Shown here piece after piece: positions 1-8,022 of a stretch of 61,808 bases of DNA (positions within the stretch are counted from its first letter, which is position 1; the number at the start of each line of letters is the position of its first letter). Made by a program: the position numbers and the translations under genes. The notes beneath the pieces were generated by a model, which was given only the letters and a program-made list of their open reading frames with translations, had not been told where the DNA came from and made no database searches. The stretch comes from Rhodococcus sp. IEGM 1379 (lineage in GTDB: Bacteria; Actinomycetota; Actinomycetes; Mycobacteriales; Mycobacteriaceae). The stretch is from contig NZ_JASHKR010000021.1 of the NCBI RefSeq assembly GCF_030056815.1, positions 14,516 to 76,323 of the forward strand, in the 5' to 3' direction.

Positions 1-87
1 TAGGGCACGCGCTTCGCTGACGCAGGGGAGTTAGGGCACGCGCTTCGCTGACGCAGGGGAGTTAGGGCACGCGCTTCGCTGACGCAC
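1..87. repeat. 31-bp tandem repeat, three copies
   Basis: Three head-to-tail copies begin at 1, 32 and 63; each opens with TAGGGCACGCGCTTCGCTGA. The third copy is cut short after about 24 bp and runs into CGCG. The array may continue to the left, outside the window. There are no unique spacers between copies, so this is a simple tandem repeat and not a CRISPR array. It lies upstream of the iron-dependent alcohol dehydrogenase gene; no function is visible. Confidence 0.9.
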
Positions 88-254
88 GCGAATATCCCCG
101 CTACCGACAGTCGAGCGCATAGTACCTACCCGTTCGGGTAGGTAATCACCTCTCCTTGGGTGGGTGTTTCCGATTCGATGCCCGCGTACTCTCGGACCCG
201 GCGCCTGTTAGGCAGATCACAGTCTCGGCGTCCTGAGAGAGGAGAGTGGGAGCC

Positions 255-1463
255 GTGTCGGTGGACGCTCCGGACGCCGTGAACAGTCGTGACAGTTCCG
301 GCCGTGCAACTAGTGCTCGCCTGGTGAAGTTTCATGCTCCCGAGATTGTGTTCGGTATCGGTTCGCTCGTCGAGGCGGCGCATGCAACTCTCCGTTTCGG
401 CGGTTTCCGGCCGCTTCTCGTGACTGATCCGGGCCTGATCGAGGCAGGGTGGGTCGCGGAACTCGAGGCGCACCTGGCCGAACAGGGATTGCGTGCGTGC
501 GTGTGGGCAGGGTTGACACCCAATCCCAAGGACTTCGAGATCGCAGCAGGCTTCGAGGTGTATCAGGAAGGCGAGTGCGACGTCATCATCGCGCTCGGCG
601 GAGGCTCCGTCATCGACGCGGCCAAAGGTGTAGCTGTACTGGCGGCGAACGGTGGCAACATCCTCGACTACGAGGGTGTGGATCAAGCCACCAAACCGAT
701 TCCGCCACTGGTCATGGTGCCCACGACTTCGGGTACGGGTGCTGATGTCTCGCAGTTCTGTATCGTCACCGATACTGCCCGAGGTACCAAGATCACCATC
801 ATCGGCCGTGCTTTGGTCCCCGATGTCACGGTCATCGATCCTCGTTTGCTGACCACGATGCCGGAGTGGCTCAACGCAGCAACGGGATTGGATGCATTGA
901 CGCATGGAATCGAGGCTTTCGTCTCGCTTGCCCACAATCCGCTGACCGACCACCACGCGCTGCGAGCGGTCGGGTTGGTCACCGAGAACCTGGTGCGCAC
1001 AATCCGTGATCCTCTGGAGATGGATGCCCGATCGGTAATGGCGCAGGCCAGCCTCGAAGCAGGATTGGCGTTCACCAACGCAATTCTCGGTGCGGCCCAC
1101 GCGATGAGTCATCAGGTGGGCGGAATGCTCGACCTGCCGCACGGCGTCATCAACGGCATTCTGCTGCCCCATGTCATCCGCTTCAACTCGACGACGGACG
1201 CAGCGCCGTTCGTGGCAATTGCTGCCGCGCTCAATCTTCCGGAGCAACGCGGCGGTGCCGAGGAAGCAGCACTGGCGGTGGCAGATCGCGTCGAGCGACT
1301 TGCGCGGGAAGTCGGTGTTCCGAAAGGTTTGGCAGAGTTGGGCGTTCGTGAAGAAGACTTGAGCAGGCTCGCGAGCTTTGCGTTGCGGGATGCCTGCATG
1401 TCCACCAATCCGCGTGAAGCCACGCAAGAACAGATGGTGGCATTGTTCCGGGGCGCACTGTGA
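255..1463 (+). CDS. Iron-containing (group III) alcohol dehydrogenase
   Basis: Predicted metal-dependent alcohol dehydrogenase of the Fe-ADH family, oxidising a primary alcohol with NAD(P) in the cytoplasm. Visible family marks are the nucleotide-binding GGGSVIDAAKG segment, PTTSGTGADVS, and the metal ligands D213, H217, H282 and H296 (numbered from the GTG at 255), with spacing matching FucO-type enzymes. Length (402 residues) is normal. I chose GTG 255 because GAGGAG lies about 11 bases upstream; GTG 246 in the same frame is possible. A histidine kinase and response regulator follow directly, an arrangement reminiscent of the ErcA-type dehydrogenases of ethanol-oxidising Pseudomonas, so a role in alcohol oxidation or its sensing is plausible. 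Substrate is not readable from sequence. Confidence 0.9.
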   Translation: MSVDAPDAVNSRDSSGRATSARLVKFHAPEIVFGIGSLVEAAHATLRFGGFRPLLVTDPGLIEAGWVAELEAHLAEQGLRACVWAGLTPNPKDFEIAAGFEVYQEGECDVIIALGGGSVIDAAKGVAVLAANGGNILDYEGVDQATKPIPPLVMVPTTSGTGADVSQFCIVTDTARGTKITIIGRALVPDVTVIDPRLLTTMPEWLNAATGLDALTHGIEAFVSLAHNPLTDHHALRAVGLVTENLVRTIRDPLEMDARSVMAQASLEAGLAFTNAILGAAHAMSHQVGGMLDLPHGVINGILLPHVIRFNSTTDAAPFVAIAAALNLPEQRGGAEEAALAVADRVERLAREVGVPKGLAELGVREEDLSRLASFALRDACMSTNPREATQEQMVALFRGAL

Positions 1464-1496
1464 ATCGGGTGCGAGGGCGCACTGTGAATCGGGTGC
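1451..1496. repeat. 22-bp direct repeat across a stop codon
   Basis: An exact 22-bp sequence, GGGCGCACTGTGAATCGGGT plus GC, occurs at 1451-1472 and again at 1475-1496. The first copy contains the last codons and TGA of the dehydrogenase gene, so the duplication also duplicates the stop codon. It forms nearly the whole spacer before the kinase gene. Confidence 0.9.
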
Positions 1497-1500
1497 AGTC

Positions 1501-2823
1501 ATGACCGCAGACCTGTCGCGGCTCACTGGATTGCGTTCGGGGAAAAGTTCCTTCTATCCCCAGTATCGCGGAGCGGCCGAGCGTCTCGAGCGCGTTGTGC
1601 ATGCCTTGGAATTGATTTCGCGGGCGCTGGTTCGAACTGTCGACGGTCCGGAGACCCTGATTTGTGCTGTCGCGGAGGCTGCACGGGCTCACTTGAGTGC
1701 GCAGTGGATTGTGTTCGCGTTGGCCGACGGAACGCTTCCCGACGCCGGGCCGAGACGGTTGGTTCTCGGACCCGATGCCACTCCTTTTCTGGTGGGTAAC
1801 GTGGAAGGTCCGCCGCTGCCCGACGACGTCGTCGGTTGTCTCGACGATATCCGCTGCGGCAGAATAGAATCCAATTCGGTGATCGACCCGCACTATGCGT
1901 TCGTTCCGATTGTCCTCGGGGGTGGGGTGGTTGGTGCATTTGCGGCCTGGACATCACAAGATCGGATTCTCGACACTACCGATGGTGCTGTCCTGAGTAT
2001 TCTGGCCAGTCAAACTGCTGTCGCGCTCCAGAACTCGGCGCTGTATCAGCGAGGGCAGTTGCTCCTCGAACGAGCGGAAGACGCGTTTGCCGAGGCCAAC
2101 AGGACTGCGGCTGACCTGGCGGTTCGAAACCGTGAGTTGGAATCGACTCAACGTCAACTCGGGGTGGCGCACCGCCATCAAGTGGTTGACGACGAACGCC
2201 ATCGCATTGCTCGTGAACTCCATGACAGCGTGACGCAGGCCGTGTTGTCGGCGGGTATGCAGATCGAAGTGTGCCGCAGCGATATCCCGGAAGCCGAAAG
2301 AAGTGAAAGACTTGATTTAGCAAAGGATTTGACCAGGCGAGCGGTAGAGCAATTGCGGTCGGCGATCTATGCGCTCAATCATTCGTCGGACGAGGGTCGG
2401 ACGTCGTTGCCGGAATTGCTCGAGCAACTGAGCGTGGTTCACATGCCCGACGAGTTGGCAGTGAGTCTGCGCGTCGGCGGCACACCGGCCGAGCTTCCCA
2501 GCGGCACGGAACATGCATTGTTGCGCATTGCCGGAGAAGCGTTGTTCAATGCTGCAGTCCACGCTCACGCCACTCGGGCGGTCCTACGGTTGACGTATCG
2601 ACCTGATTCGGTGATTTTATCGATTTCAGACGACGGCGACGGCGATCCCGCGCGTATGAGATTGATCCTCAAGCTTGCTGCGAGCAACGACGTCGACGGA
2701 CGGCACCGAGGTTTGGCCAACATGCAGTCTCGGGCACGCGAGTTGGGCGGCACGCTCGAGGTTCGGCGTGCGAGGATCGGGGGAGTTCAAATCATAGTGC
2801 GAGTTCCGTTTTCGGGGCAGTGA
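1501..2823 (+). CDS. Two-component sensor histidine kinase (GAF, HisKA_3)
   Basis: Sensor kinase of the NarL-partner class. A GAF-like domain occupies roughly residues 25-180, followed by a short linker and the dimerisation/phosphoacceptor box DDERHRIARELHDSV with the phosphorylatable His at 241, then a HATPase domain with DDGDGDP near residue 380. There are no membrane spans, so it is probably a cytoplasmic sensor of a small ligand or redox state. ATG 1501 was chosen because an upstream extension would overlap the dehydrogenase gene. The response regulator starts about 40 bases downstream and is its likely partner; the dehydrogenase upstream suggests an alcohol-related signal (inference). 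Confidence 0.9.
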   Translation: MTADLSRLTGLRSGKSSFYPQYRGAAERLERVVHALELISRALVRTVDGPETLICAVAEAARAHLSAQWIVFALADGTLPDAGPRRLVLGPDATPFLVGNVEGPPLPDDVVGCLDDIRCGRIESNSVIDPHYAFVPIVLGGGVVGAFAAWTSQDRILDTTDGAVLSILASQTAVALQNSALYQRGQLLLERAEDAFAEANRTAADLAVRNRELESTQRQLGVAHRHQVVDDERHRIARELHDSVTQAVLSAGMQIEVCRSDIPEAERSERLDLAKDLTRRAVEQLRSAIYALNHSSDEGRTSLPELLEQLSVVHMPDELAVSLRVGGTPAELPSGTEHALLRIAGEALFNAAVHAHATRAVLRLTYRPDSVILSISDDGDGDPARMRLILKLAASNDVDGRHRGLANMQSRARELGGTLEVRRARIGGVQIIVRVPFSGQ

Positions 2824-2864
2824 AATGACGAAGGTATCTGTCCCACAACCGAGATCGAGGAACG

Positions 2865-3551
2865 ATGACATCTGCACGCCCCATCTCCGCCGACGTTCTC
2901 CGTCCTACCGAACGTAGTGTCATCCGCATCGTGCTGGTCGACGATCACGCGATGCTGAGGCAAGGTCTGCGGTCGGTGCTCGAACGCGAGAATGATCTAC
3001 GCATCGTTGGTGAAGCATCGTCGTTGGCAGAGGCACTCGCGGTCGTAGATCGGGTCGGCCCCGACATCGTACTCATGGATTTGAAGCTCTCGGCCAGTTC
3101 GGACTACGAAGGTCTGACGTTGTGTGCGCAACTGTCATCGGCACATCCCGAACTCGGATTGCTGGTTCTCACAACCTTTCTCGACGACCACCTAGTGGTG
3201 CGAGCGGTTCACGCCGGGGCGCGCGGCTATGTCGTGAAAGATGTCGACACTACGGAACTGGTGCGCGCGATCCGTGCGGTGTCTCGGGGTGAAAGTGCTT
3301 TCGACTCACGCAGTGCCTCGGCGGTGGTGCGCTCGCTGAACCGACAGTCTTCGGCCAAGGATCGGTTGACGGACCGCGAACTCGAAGTTCTGCGATTGCT
3401 TGCAAACGGATTGTCCAACATCAAGATCGGAGAGAGGTTGTACATCTCACCGACTACGGTCAAGTTTCACGTCAGCAATATCATGCGCAAACTCGAGGTG
3501 AGTCGCCGTGCCGAGGCGGTGTATGCGGCGAGTAAGCAGGGGCTCATCTGA
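2865..3551 (+). CDS. LuxR/NarL-type response regulator
   Basis: DNA-binding response regulator, 228 residues. An N-terminal receiver domain carries the acidic pair in VLVDDHAM, the phosphoacceptor Asp72 in IVLMDLKLS, and a conserved Lys in YVVKD. The C-terminal LuxR helix-turn-helix shows LTDRELEVLRLLANGLSN and TVKFHVSNIMRKL. It follows the kinase in the same operon, and the pair probably controls the upstream dehydrogenase or other alcohol-use genes. Its 3' end overlaps the end of a converging MaoC remnant by 8 bases. Confidence 0.95.
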   Translation: MTSARPISADVLRPTERSVIRIVLVDDHAMLRQGLRSVLERENDLRIVGEASSLAEALAVVDRVGPDIVLMDLKLSASSDYEGLTLCAQLSSAHPELGLLVLTTFLDDHLVVRAVHAGARGYVVKDVDTTELVRAIRAVSRGESAFDSRSASAVVRSLNRQSSAKDRLTDRELEVLRLLANGLSNIKIGERLYISPTTVKFHVSNIMRKLEVSRRAEAVYAASKQGLI

Positions 3552-3864
3552 ACGGAGAGGTATGAGGGTCACGGCGTTGGTCGACGGTCAGTTCGCCGGT
3601 CAACGCGTCGCCTGGACGCAGGGGGCGGAGGAATTGCACGTCGCGCATGCTCTTGCCGGCTATGACGTTCCAGTGGTCGTAGATGCTTTCGACCACGAGT
3701 TTCTGGCAGATCGCGAGTGTATGTATTCCGCTGCCGATCAACCCGCCGAAGACACCGGATTCGGCTGCTTCCTTGTCGGTGTGGAACCACTGGGGATCCC
3801 ACCGCGCCGCGAACTCCAGGATTCTGTCGTATCTCCGGCGGGCGTGGCGTGATACTCGAAACAT
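3544..3864 (-). pseudogene. Truncated MaoC-like (hot-dog fold) dehydratase
   Basis: The 106-residue reading frame contains the recognisable MaoC core: FAARWDPQWFHTDKEAA, then FGGLIGSGIHTLA, then FLRPLRPGDALTGELTV. MaoC-family hydratases are normally about 150 residues; here the protein stops right after the PGD strand and the usual N-terminal strand is also missing or unrecognisable. The 3' end abuts and overlaps the end of the LuxR-type gene, as if the rest had been deleted. It is either a dead fragment or, less likely, a short hot-dog protein. Confidence 0.65.
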
Positions 3865-3907
3865 ACGCCACGGGTACCTGGGGTTAGCTCGCCATTAGAA
3901 TCGGAGC

Positions 3908-4330
3908 ATGGTCAACAATGCTCGGGTCGATCCGAAAGCACTGGTCGGGGAGTGGAACTTCGAGCGAACAATCGTCGACCGCATCGGTGGGTCGACGAAG
4001 CGGGTCGTTGGGCAGACTGCCATCGAGGAAAAAATTGACGGTCGACTCCGGTGGTACGAGAGTGGCACGCTGTTCGACGGCGACCTCGAACTGGCGGTAT
4101 TCCGGACATTGTTCATCGAGCAGCAAGACGGCAACTGGGCGGTGACGTTCGAGGACGGCCGCGAGTTTCACGAGTGGAATCCAGGTCAGGATGTCGAGCA
4201 TCTATGCGGCGCCGACACCTACCGTGGACGGGTCGACATCGAGGCCGCAACTGAAGGGTGGTCCGTCGAATGGACCGTGTCAGGGCCGAGTAAGGACTAC
4301 ACGATGACGACGTACCTCACTCGGCACTGA
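3908..4330 (+). CDS. DUF6314 family protein
   Basis: Small soluble protein of 140 residues with the pattern typical of DUF6314: LVGEWNFERTIVDR near the start, a central EDGREFHEW, HLCGADTYRG, and WTVSGPSKDYTMTTYLTR at the end. The alternation of aromatic and polar residues suggests a small beta-barrel, lipocalin-like fold. No catalytic residues can be named and the function is unknown. It starts 43 bases from the divergent MaoC remnant, so the promoter must lie in that gap. Confidence 0.75.
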   Translation: MVNNARVDPKALVGEWNFERTIVDRIGGSTKRVVGQTAIEEKIDGRLRWYESGTLFDGDLELAVFRTLFIEQQDGNWAVTFEDGREFHEWNPGQDVEHLCGADTYRGRVDIEAATEGWSVEWTVSGPSKDYTMTTYLTRH

Positions 4331-4549
4331 GAATTTTGCTACTCGACGAATCTCGCTACTCGACGCCGATGGTGACTTCGGTGGATTTCACGAACACCGT
4401 CGCTGGTTGACGGTTGCCATTACGGTACCGAGGTTGACCGCGGTGATAGTGCCGGTCAACTGGTTTCGGGTGGGCAGTCGAATCGGCATCCCCCTGCTTT
4501 TCGGGTGTATCTCCTGAGAATAGGGGATTGCCGCAGTAGATTCCCGAGT

Positions 4550-4756
4550 ATGAGTGAACCGGTGAAGGGCCCTGCGTCGTATTTCCCGTCGATCGAGAAG
4601 AAGTACGGTCGGCCGATCGGTGAGTGGCAGGCCATGATTCGCAGTTCCGAACTGACCAAGCACATGGAGTTGGTCGATTGGTTGAAGTCGGAACACAGCA
4701 TGGGACACGGTCATGCGAATGCGCTTGTCGCGCATACTTTAAAGGAAGACGCGTAA
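4550..4756 (+). CDS. DUF4287 domain small protein
   Basis: A 68-residue protein with the DUF4287 signature: YFPSIEKKYGRPIGEWQ, then HMELVDWLKSEHSMGHGHANALVAH. Proteins of this type are common in actinobacteria and have no assigned biochemical role. The start at ATG 4550 matches the conserved N-terminus; the preceding 200 bases hold two copies of GCTACTCGACG (4338-4348, 4355-4365) and no other gene. Its stop lies only 10 bases from the end of the converging mftM. Confidence 0.8.
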   Translation: MSEPVKGPASYFPSIEKKYGRPIGEWQAMIRSSELTKHMELVDWLKSEHSMGHGHANALVAHTLKEDA

Positions 4757-4766
4757 GAATTCGCGC

Positions 4767-5591
4767 CTACTGTGCGTCGAGTACCAACCAACCGCCGTGG
4801 TGCTCGAAGACCTCGAATGGGGCCCCTGTCTTCTCGCCCACAACGCGCAGCGATTCGAGATCGAAAGTCCGAATGTGACCGTGGCAGGCAGTGGCCTCGT
4901 CCTCGAACGGCACAGCGATCACAACGCGCTGCCGGGCGATTCGCAACGCCTGGGCGATCACCTTCTCGCCCACAGTGTCGTCCACGTGTTCGAGGAGGTG
5001 GATTGCAGTGACGGTATCGACGCTCTTGTCCGGGGCAGGCACCTCGCCGGCATCGCAGATCAGAGTCTTGATGTCGATGCCGAGTTCGGGGGCCACTGCG
5101 TCGAGCAGAATCATGGTTCCGGGGTGAATGTCGGTGGCAGTCACGCTCATTCCGGCTTTCGCGAGCCGCAACGGGAAGAAACCGAAGCACGATCCGAGAT
5201 CGAGGACGCTGCCCCGAACCCATTCCTGCGCTTTCTCGTGAATCGGTGCAAAATCGGCACTGCCGTCGAGTAGTTCGTTCAGCGAGTTCCGATAGTAGGT
5301 GGTCCAGGCTTCGAGGGCTCCGTCGACGGTGGAGCGAACCAGACCCACCATGGTGAGCTCGAATTCGTCTTGACCGAAGTCTGCGTCCTCGATCGACGCG
5401 GTGACGCCGGCAACGAGGCGCTCGCTCAGATCGGCGGCGGTCAGTGAATGCCGCACCAGCAGTCCGTCGCCGTTGCGGCTGAGCACCAGGGGGCCCGACT
5501 TCACGCGTTCGACGGTGACATGCCCGAACGACCATTGCCCCGGCGCCGAGGGTGCGAGTGAATCCATGACTGCGGGTGTCGAGGTAGCCAT
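4767..5591 (-). CDS. mftM: Mycofactocin oligosaccharide methyltransferase MftM
   Basis: SAM-dependent methyltransferase of 274 residues. The class I SAM-binding fold begins at VLDLGSCFGFFPLRLA (about residue 130), with TATDIHPGTM as the second acidic strand and DTVTAIHLLEHVDD as motif IV. The protein ends in FEHHGGWLVLD, which I associate with the MftM family; that family methylates a glucose of the mycofactocin sugar chain. It lies 12 bases downstream of mftR and is probably co-transcribed with it, divergent from mftA. Assignment rests on family memory plus this context, not on a search. Confidence 0.8.
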   Translation of the reverse strand: MATSTPAVMDSLAPSAPGQWSFGHVTVERVKSGPLVLSRNGDGLLVRHSLTAADLSERLVAGVTASIEDADFGQDEFELTMVGLVRSTVDGALEAWTTYYRNSLNELLDGSADFAPIHEKAQEWVRGSVLDLGSCFGFFPLRLAKAGMSVTATDIHPGTMILLDAVAPELGIDIKTLICDAGEVPAPDKSVDTVTAIHLLEHVDDTVGEKVIAQALRIARQRVVIAVPFEDEATACHGHIRTFDLESLRVVGEKTGAPFEVFEHHGGWLVLDAQ

Positions 5592-5603
5592 CAGTGTCTT
5601 TCG

Positions 5604-6203
5604 CTAGATGCTGATACCGGTGCGCAAGGCCTGCGTTCCGGTTCGCAGAAGTTCGGGTAGTTCCAGAGCGTCGTCGGTGAGCCACTGTTCGTACGCGGCC
5701 ATCGCGACACCGAGCAGAAGGTAACCCACGGTACGTGGACCGTGGTCGGTCGGTTCGAGATTCATTCTCCGAGCTGCGTACTCGGCGACCACATGCCGCC
5801 AACCTTCGTGCATCACCACCGAGTATGCCTGAAGAGTGGGCACAGTAAGGATGAGTTCCATCCGTTTGCGGTGCACGGCAGTCTCTTCGGGCGGAAAAGT
5901 GTTGAAGGTCAGGAGTGCGGATTCGAGTGCGTCGACCAGTGGCAGTTCTTCGGGGAGCGAATCGAGGTGTGCACGCATCTCGTCGAGGTGGGCGTCGAAG
6001 TCGCCCCAGGGGACGGCGTTCTTGGAGGGAAAGTAGCGGAAGAACGTCCGCCGGGCGATGCCGGCGGCGTCGGCGATCTGGTCGACGCTGACGTCGTTGA
6101 AGCCGAGTGTGGAGAAAAGTTCGATGCCGATTTTGCTGATCCCCTCCCTGGTCGTGGAGGGGCGGCGACCTATCCGAGCGGACGGGTTTTTGCGGCTACG
6201 CAT
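5604..6203 (-). CDS. mftR: Mycofactocin system TetR-family regulator MftR
   Basis: TetR-type repressor, 199 residues. The N-terminal helix-turn-helix runs over residues 15-62 (FNDVSVDQIADAAGIARRTFFRYFPSK), followed by an all-helical ligand-binding domain. It is divergent from mftA, with about 100 bases between the two genes, the classical position of MftR. In mycobacteria MftR represses the mft genes and is relieved by long-chain acyl-CoA; that this copy behaves the same is inference. Its operator should lie in 6204-6306. Confidence 0.92.
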   Translation of the reverse strand: MRSRKNPSARIGRRPSTTREGISKIGIELFSTLGFNDVSVDQIADAAGIARRTFFRYFPSKNAVPWGDFDAHLDEMRAHLDSLPEELPLVDALESALLTFNTFPPEETAVHRKRMELILTVPTLQAYSVVMHEGWRHVVAEYAARRMNLEPTDHGPRTVGYLLLGVAMAAYEQWLTDDALELPELLRTGTQALRTGISI

Positions 6204-6306
6204 TCTTTTTTCGCTCCATGTCTGTCATTGTGCACTCGATGCCATTACAGTGGTGAACCGAGTCACAGTGAAACCCCACTCGTGACCACAGATTCAGGAG
6301 GAATCC
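6204..6306. promoter_or_regulatory. mftR-mftA divergent control region
   Basis: Single regulatory gap for both directions. TACAGT at 6246-6251 fits the actinobacterial -10 pattern TANNNT toward mftA and lies inside CATTACAGTGG (6243-6253), preceded at a 17-base offset by CATTG (6226-6230); the same arrangement occurs before the GAF regulator gene at 18993-19020. Short inverted arms CGAGT/ACTCG sit at 6259-6263 and 6278-6282. A good ribosome site, AGGAGG, lies just before the mftA ATG. MftR is expected to bind here. Confidence 0.6.
6252..6267. promoter_or_regulatory. CRP/GlxR-like palindrome before mftA
   Basis: GGTGAACCGAGTCACA matches the CRP/GlxR consensus TGTGA-N6-TCACA except for the first base. 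It starts one base after the predicted -10 TACAGT, a position suited to repression. It could equally be part of the MftR operator; sequence alone cannot decide. Confidence 0.45.
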
Positions 6307-6402
6307 ATGTCCGATCGTGACAATAAGGCACTCGACAACGACCTGATCGAAGAATCGCTCGTTGAAGAGGTCTCCATCGACGGCATGTGCGGCGTGTACT
6401 GA
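6307..6402 (+). CDS. mftA: Mycofactocin precursor peptide MftA
   Basis: Thirty-one-residue ribosomal precursor of the cofactor mycofactocin. The first two thirds form an acidic leader (rich in D, E, N) and the peptide ends in the diagnostic IDGMCGVY. In the known pathway MftC decarboxylates and then crosslinks the terminal Val-Tyr, and MftE releases the modified dipeptide. The ATG at 6307 has AGGAGG directly upstream. The chaperone gene mftB starts within or right after the end of mftA, so the two are translationally linked. Confidence 0.97.
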   Translation: MSDRDNKALDNDLIEESLVEEVSIDGMCGVY

Positions 6403-6404
6403 CC

Positions 6405-6674
6405 GTGCCTGCTCTTGATCTCGATGCGGGGTGGAAACTCCACCCGCAGGTAGCGCTTCGCCCCGAACCTTTCGGGGCGTTGCTCTACCACTTCGGAACG
6501 CGCAAGCTCTCGTTCCTGAAGAACACGACCATCGTTGCTGTGGTCAAGGCGTTGCCAGACCATCCTGATGTCCGATCCGCACTGCGTGCGCAGGGCATTG
6601 CAGATGACGCGGCTCCCCAATATGCCCGTGCGCTGAGCACTCTCGCCGATTCGCACATGATTGTGCCTGTCTGA
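6405..6674 (+). CDS. mftB: Mycofactocin RiPP chaperone MftB
   Basis: Small peptide-binding chaperone (RRE-type) that presents MftA to the radical SAM enzyme MftC. Typical family sequence is visible: DLDAGWKLHPQVALRPEPFG, then ALLYHFGTRKLSFLKN. GTG 6405 is chosen because it leaves about ten residues before DAGW as in mycobacterial homologues; GTG 6387, overlapping mftA, is an alternative that adds six residues. A partial repeat, CCTGTCTGATC, covers the stop codon (6666-6676) and recurs at 6686-6696 before mftC. Confidence 0.93.
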   Translation: MPALDLDAGWKLHPQVALRPEPFGALLYHFGTRKLSFLKNTTIVAVVKALPDHPDVRSALRAQGIADDAAPQYARALSTLADSHMIVPV

Positions 6675-6769
6675 TCCAGACGATTCCTGTCTGATCGGTT
6701 TGCTCGCTCCACCGTGCGGAACAGCCCTTCTGCACGTTCGCCCGCTTCATACTTCGCGAGGACACAGCC

Positions 6770-7984
6770 ATGACCTCAGTTCTTGAACATTCCTCCACGC
6801 CGGCACCGGTGGGTCGCCTTGTCGATCAGTTCGAACTCGGACTCGACGCACCCATCTGCCTGACGTGGGAACTTACCTACGCCTGCAACCTTTCCTGCGT
6901 GCATTGCCTCTCGTCTTCGGGTCGCCGTGACCCCAACGAGCTCAGCACCGAACAGTGCAAGGCCATCATCGATGAGCTGCAGCGCATGCAGGTCTTCTAC
7001 GTCAACATCGGCGGCGGCGAGCCCACCGTGCGCTCCGACTTCTGGGAACTCGTCGACTACGCGACGGACCACCAGGTGGGAGTCAAGTTCTCCACTAACG
7101 GCGTCAAGATCGACAAGAAGGTCGCCGAGCGTCTTGCGGCCAGCGACTACGTCGACGTGCAGATTTCCATCGACGGCGCGACCGCTGAGGTCAATGATGC
7201 TGTGCGCGGACCGGGTTCGTTTGCCATGGCAGTGCGCGCGCTGGAAAACCTGAAGGAAGCCGGCTTCAAAGACGCCAAGATTTCGGTTGTCGTCACCCGC
7301 CACAACGTCAGTCAGCTCGACGAATTCAAGGCACTCGCGGACATGTACGACGCGACCTTGCGCATCACCCGTCTGCGTCCCTCGGGTCGTGGCGCGGACG
7401 TGTGGGACGATCTGCACCCCCGTCCGGAGCAGCAGCGTGAGCTCTACAACTGGCTGGTTGCCAACGGTGAAGGCGTCCTGACCGGTGACTCCTTTTTCCA
7501 CCTCTCCGCTTTCGGAGATGCTCTGCCGGGTCTGAACCTGTGCGGTGCCGGTCGCGTTGTCTGCTTGATCGACCCGGTCGGTGACGTGTACGCCTGCCCG
7601 TTCGCTATTCACGAGCAGTTCCTTGCCGGAAACATCGTGAAAGACGGTGGCTTCCAGCATGTGTGGCAGCATTCGGATCTGTTCCAGGAACTGCGTTCAC
7701 CGCAGACCGGTGGCGCGTGCGCAAAGTGCGACCACTACGACTCCTGCCGCGGCGGCTGCATGGCAGCCAAGTTCTTCACCGGACTGCCGATGGACGGCCC
7801 CGATCCCGAGTGCGTCATCGGTAACGGCGAGATGGCGCTTGCGGGTGCCGGTGAGGTTCCCAAGTCCAGCGTCGACCACTCGCGGTCCGGGCAGCGCAAG
7901 ACTCCTCGCGCGTCGGTTCCCTTGACACTGATGATGCGTCCCCCTTCCAAGATCTGTGACGAAAACCCGCTTGCGGGAATGTAA
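6770..7984 (+). CDS. mftC: Mycofactocin radical SAM maturase MftC
   Basis: Radical SAM/SPASM enzyme, 404 residues, that oxidatively decarboxylates the C-terminal Tyr of MftA and then forms the Val-Tyr crosslink. The [4Fe-4S] SAM motif CNLSCVHC has C39, C43 and C46; IGGGEP follows in the usual place. The C-terminal SPASM region holds the auxiliary cluster cysteines in CAKCDHYDSCRGGC and the late Cys of DPECVIG. About 95 bases separate it from mftB, enough for an internal promoter, although the same transcript is likely. GCGAGGA lies before the ATG. Confidence 0.97.
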   Translation: MTSVLEHSSTPAPVGRLVDQFELGLDAPICLTWELTYACNLSCVHCLSSSGRRDPNELSTEQCKAIIDELQRMQVFYVNIGGGEPTVRSDFWELVDYATDHQVGVKFSTNGVKIDKKVAERLAASDYVDVQISIDGATAEVNDAVRGPGSFAMAVRALENLKEAGFKDAKISVVVTRHNVSQLDEFKALADMYDATLRITRLRPSGRGADVWDDLHPRPEQQRELYNWLVANGEGVLTGDSFFHLSAFGDALPGLNLCGAGRVVCLIDPVGDVYACPFAIHEQFLAGNIVKDGGFQHVWQHSDLFQELRSPQTGGACAKCDHYDSCRGGCMAAKFFTGLPMDGPDPECVIGNGEMALAGAGEVPKSSVDHSRSGQRKTPRASVPLTLMMRPPSKICDENPLAGM

Positions 7985-8001
7985 GTAGCTTTTCGCTACT
8001 T
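7983..8001 (+). other. Stem-loop between mftC and mftD
   Basis: AAGTAGC, a five-base loop TTTTC, then GCTACTT: perfect 7-bp arms beginning inside the mftC stop codon. It is too small to be a strong terminator and may tune read-through or mRNA stability. Confidence 0.45.
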
Positions 8002-8022
8002 GCGCTACGAGAGGTTTGTTTG

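Noticed and set aside
1..87. Possible CRISPR array
   Set aside because: Copies are directly adjacent with no unique spacers and there are no cas genes.
126..1526. 466-residue minus-strand ORF over the iron dehydrogenase
   Set aside because: Low-complexity, Arg/Cys-rich translation opposite a full Fe-ADH with its metal ligands in place.
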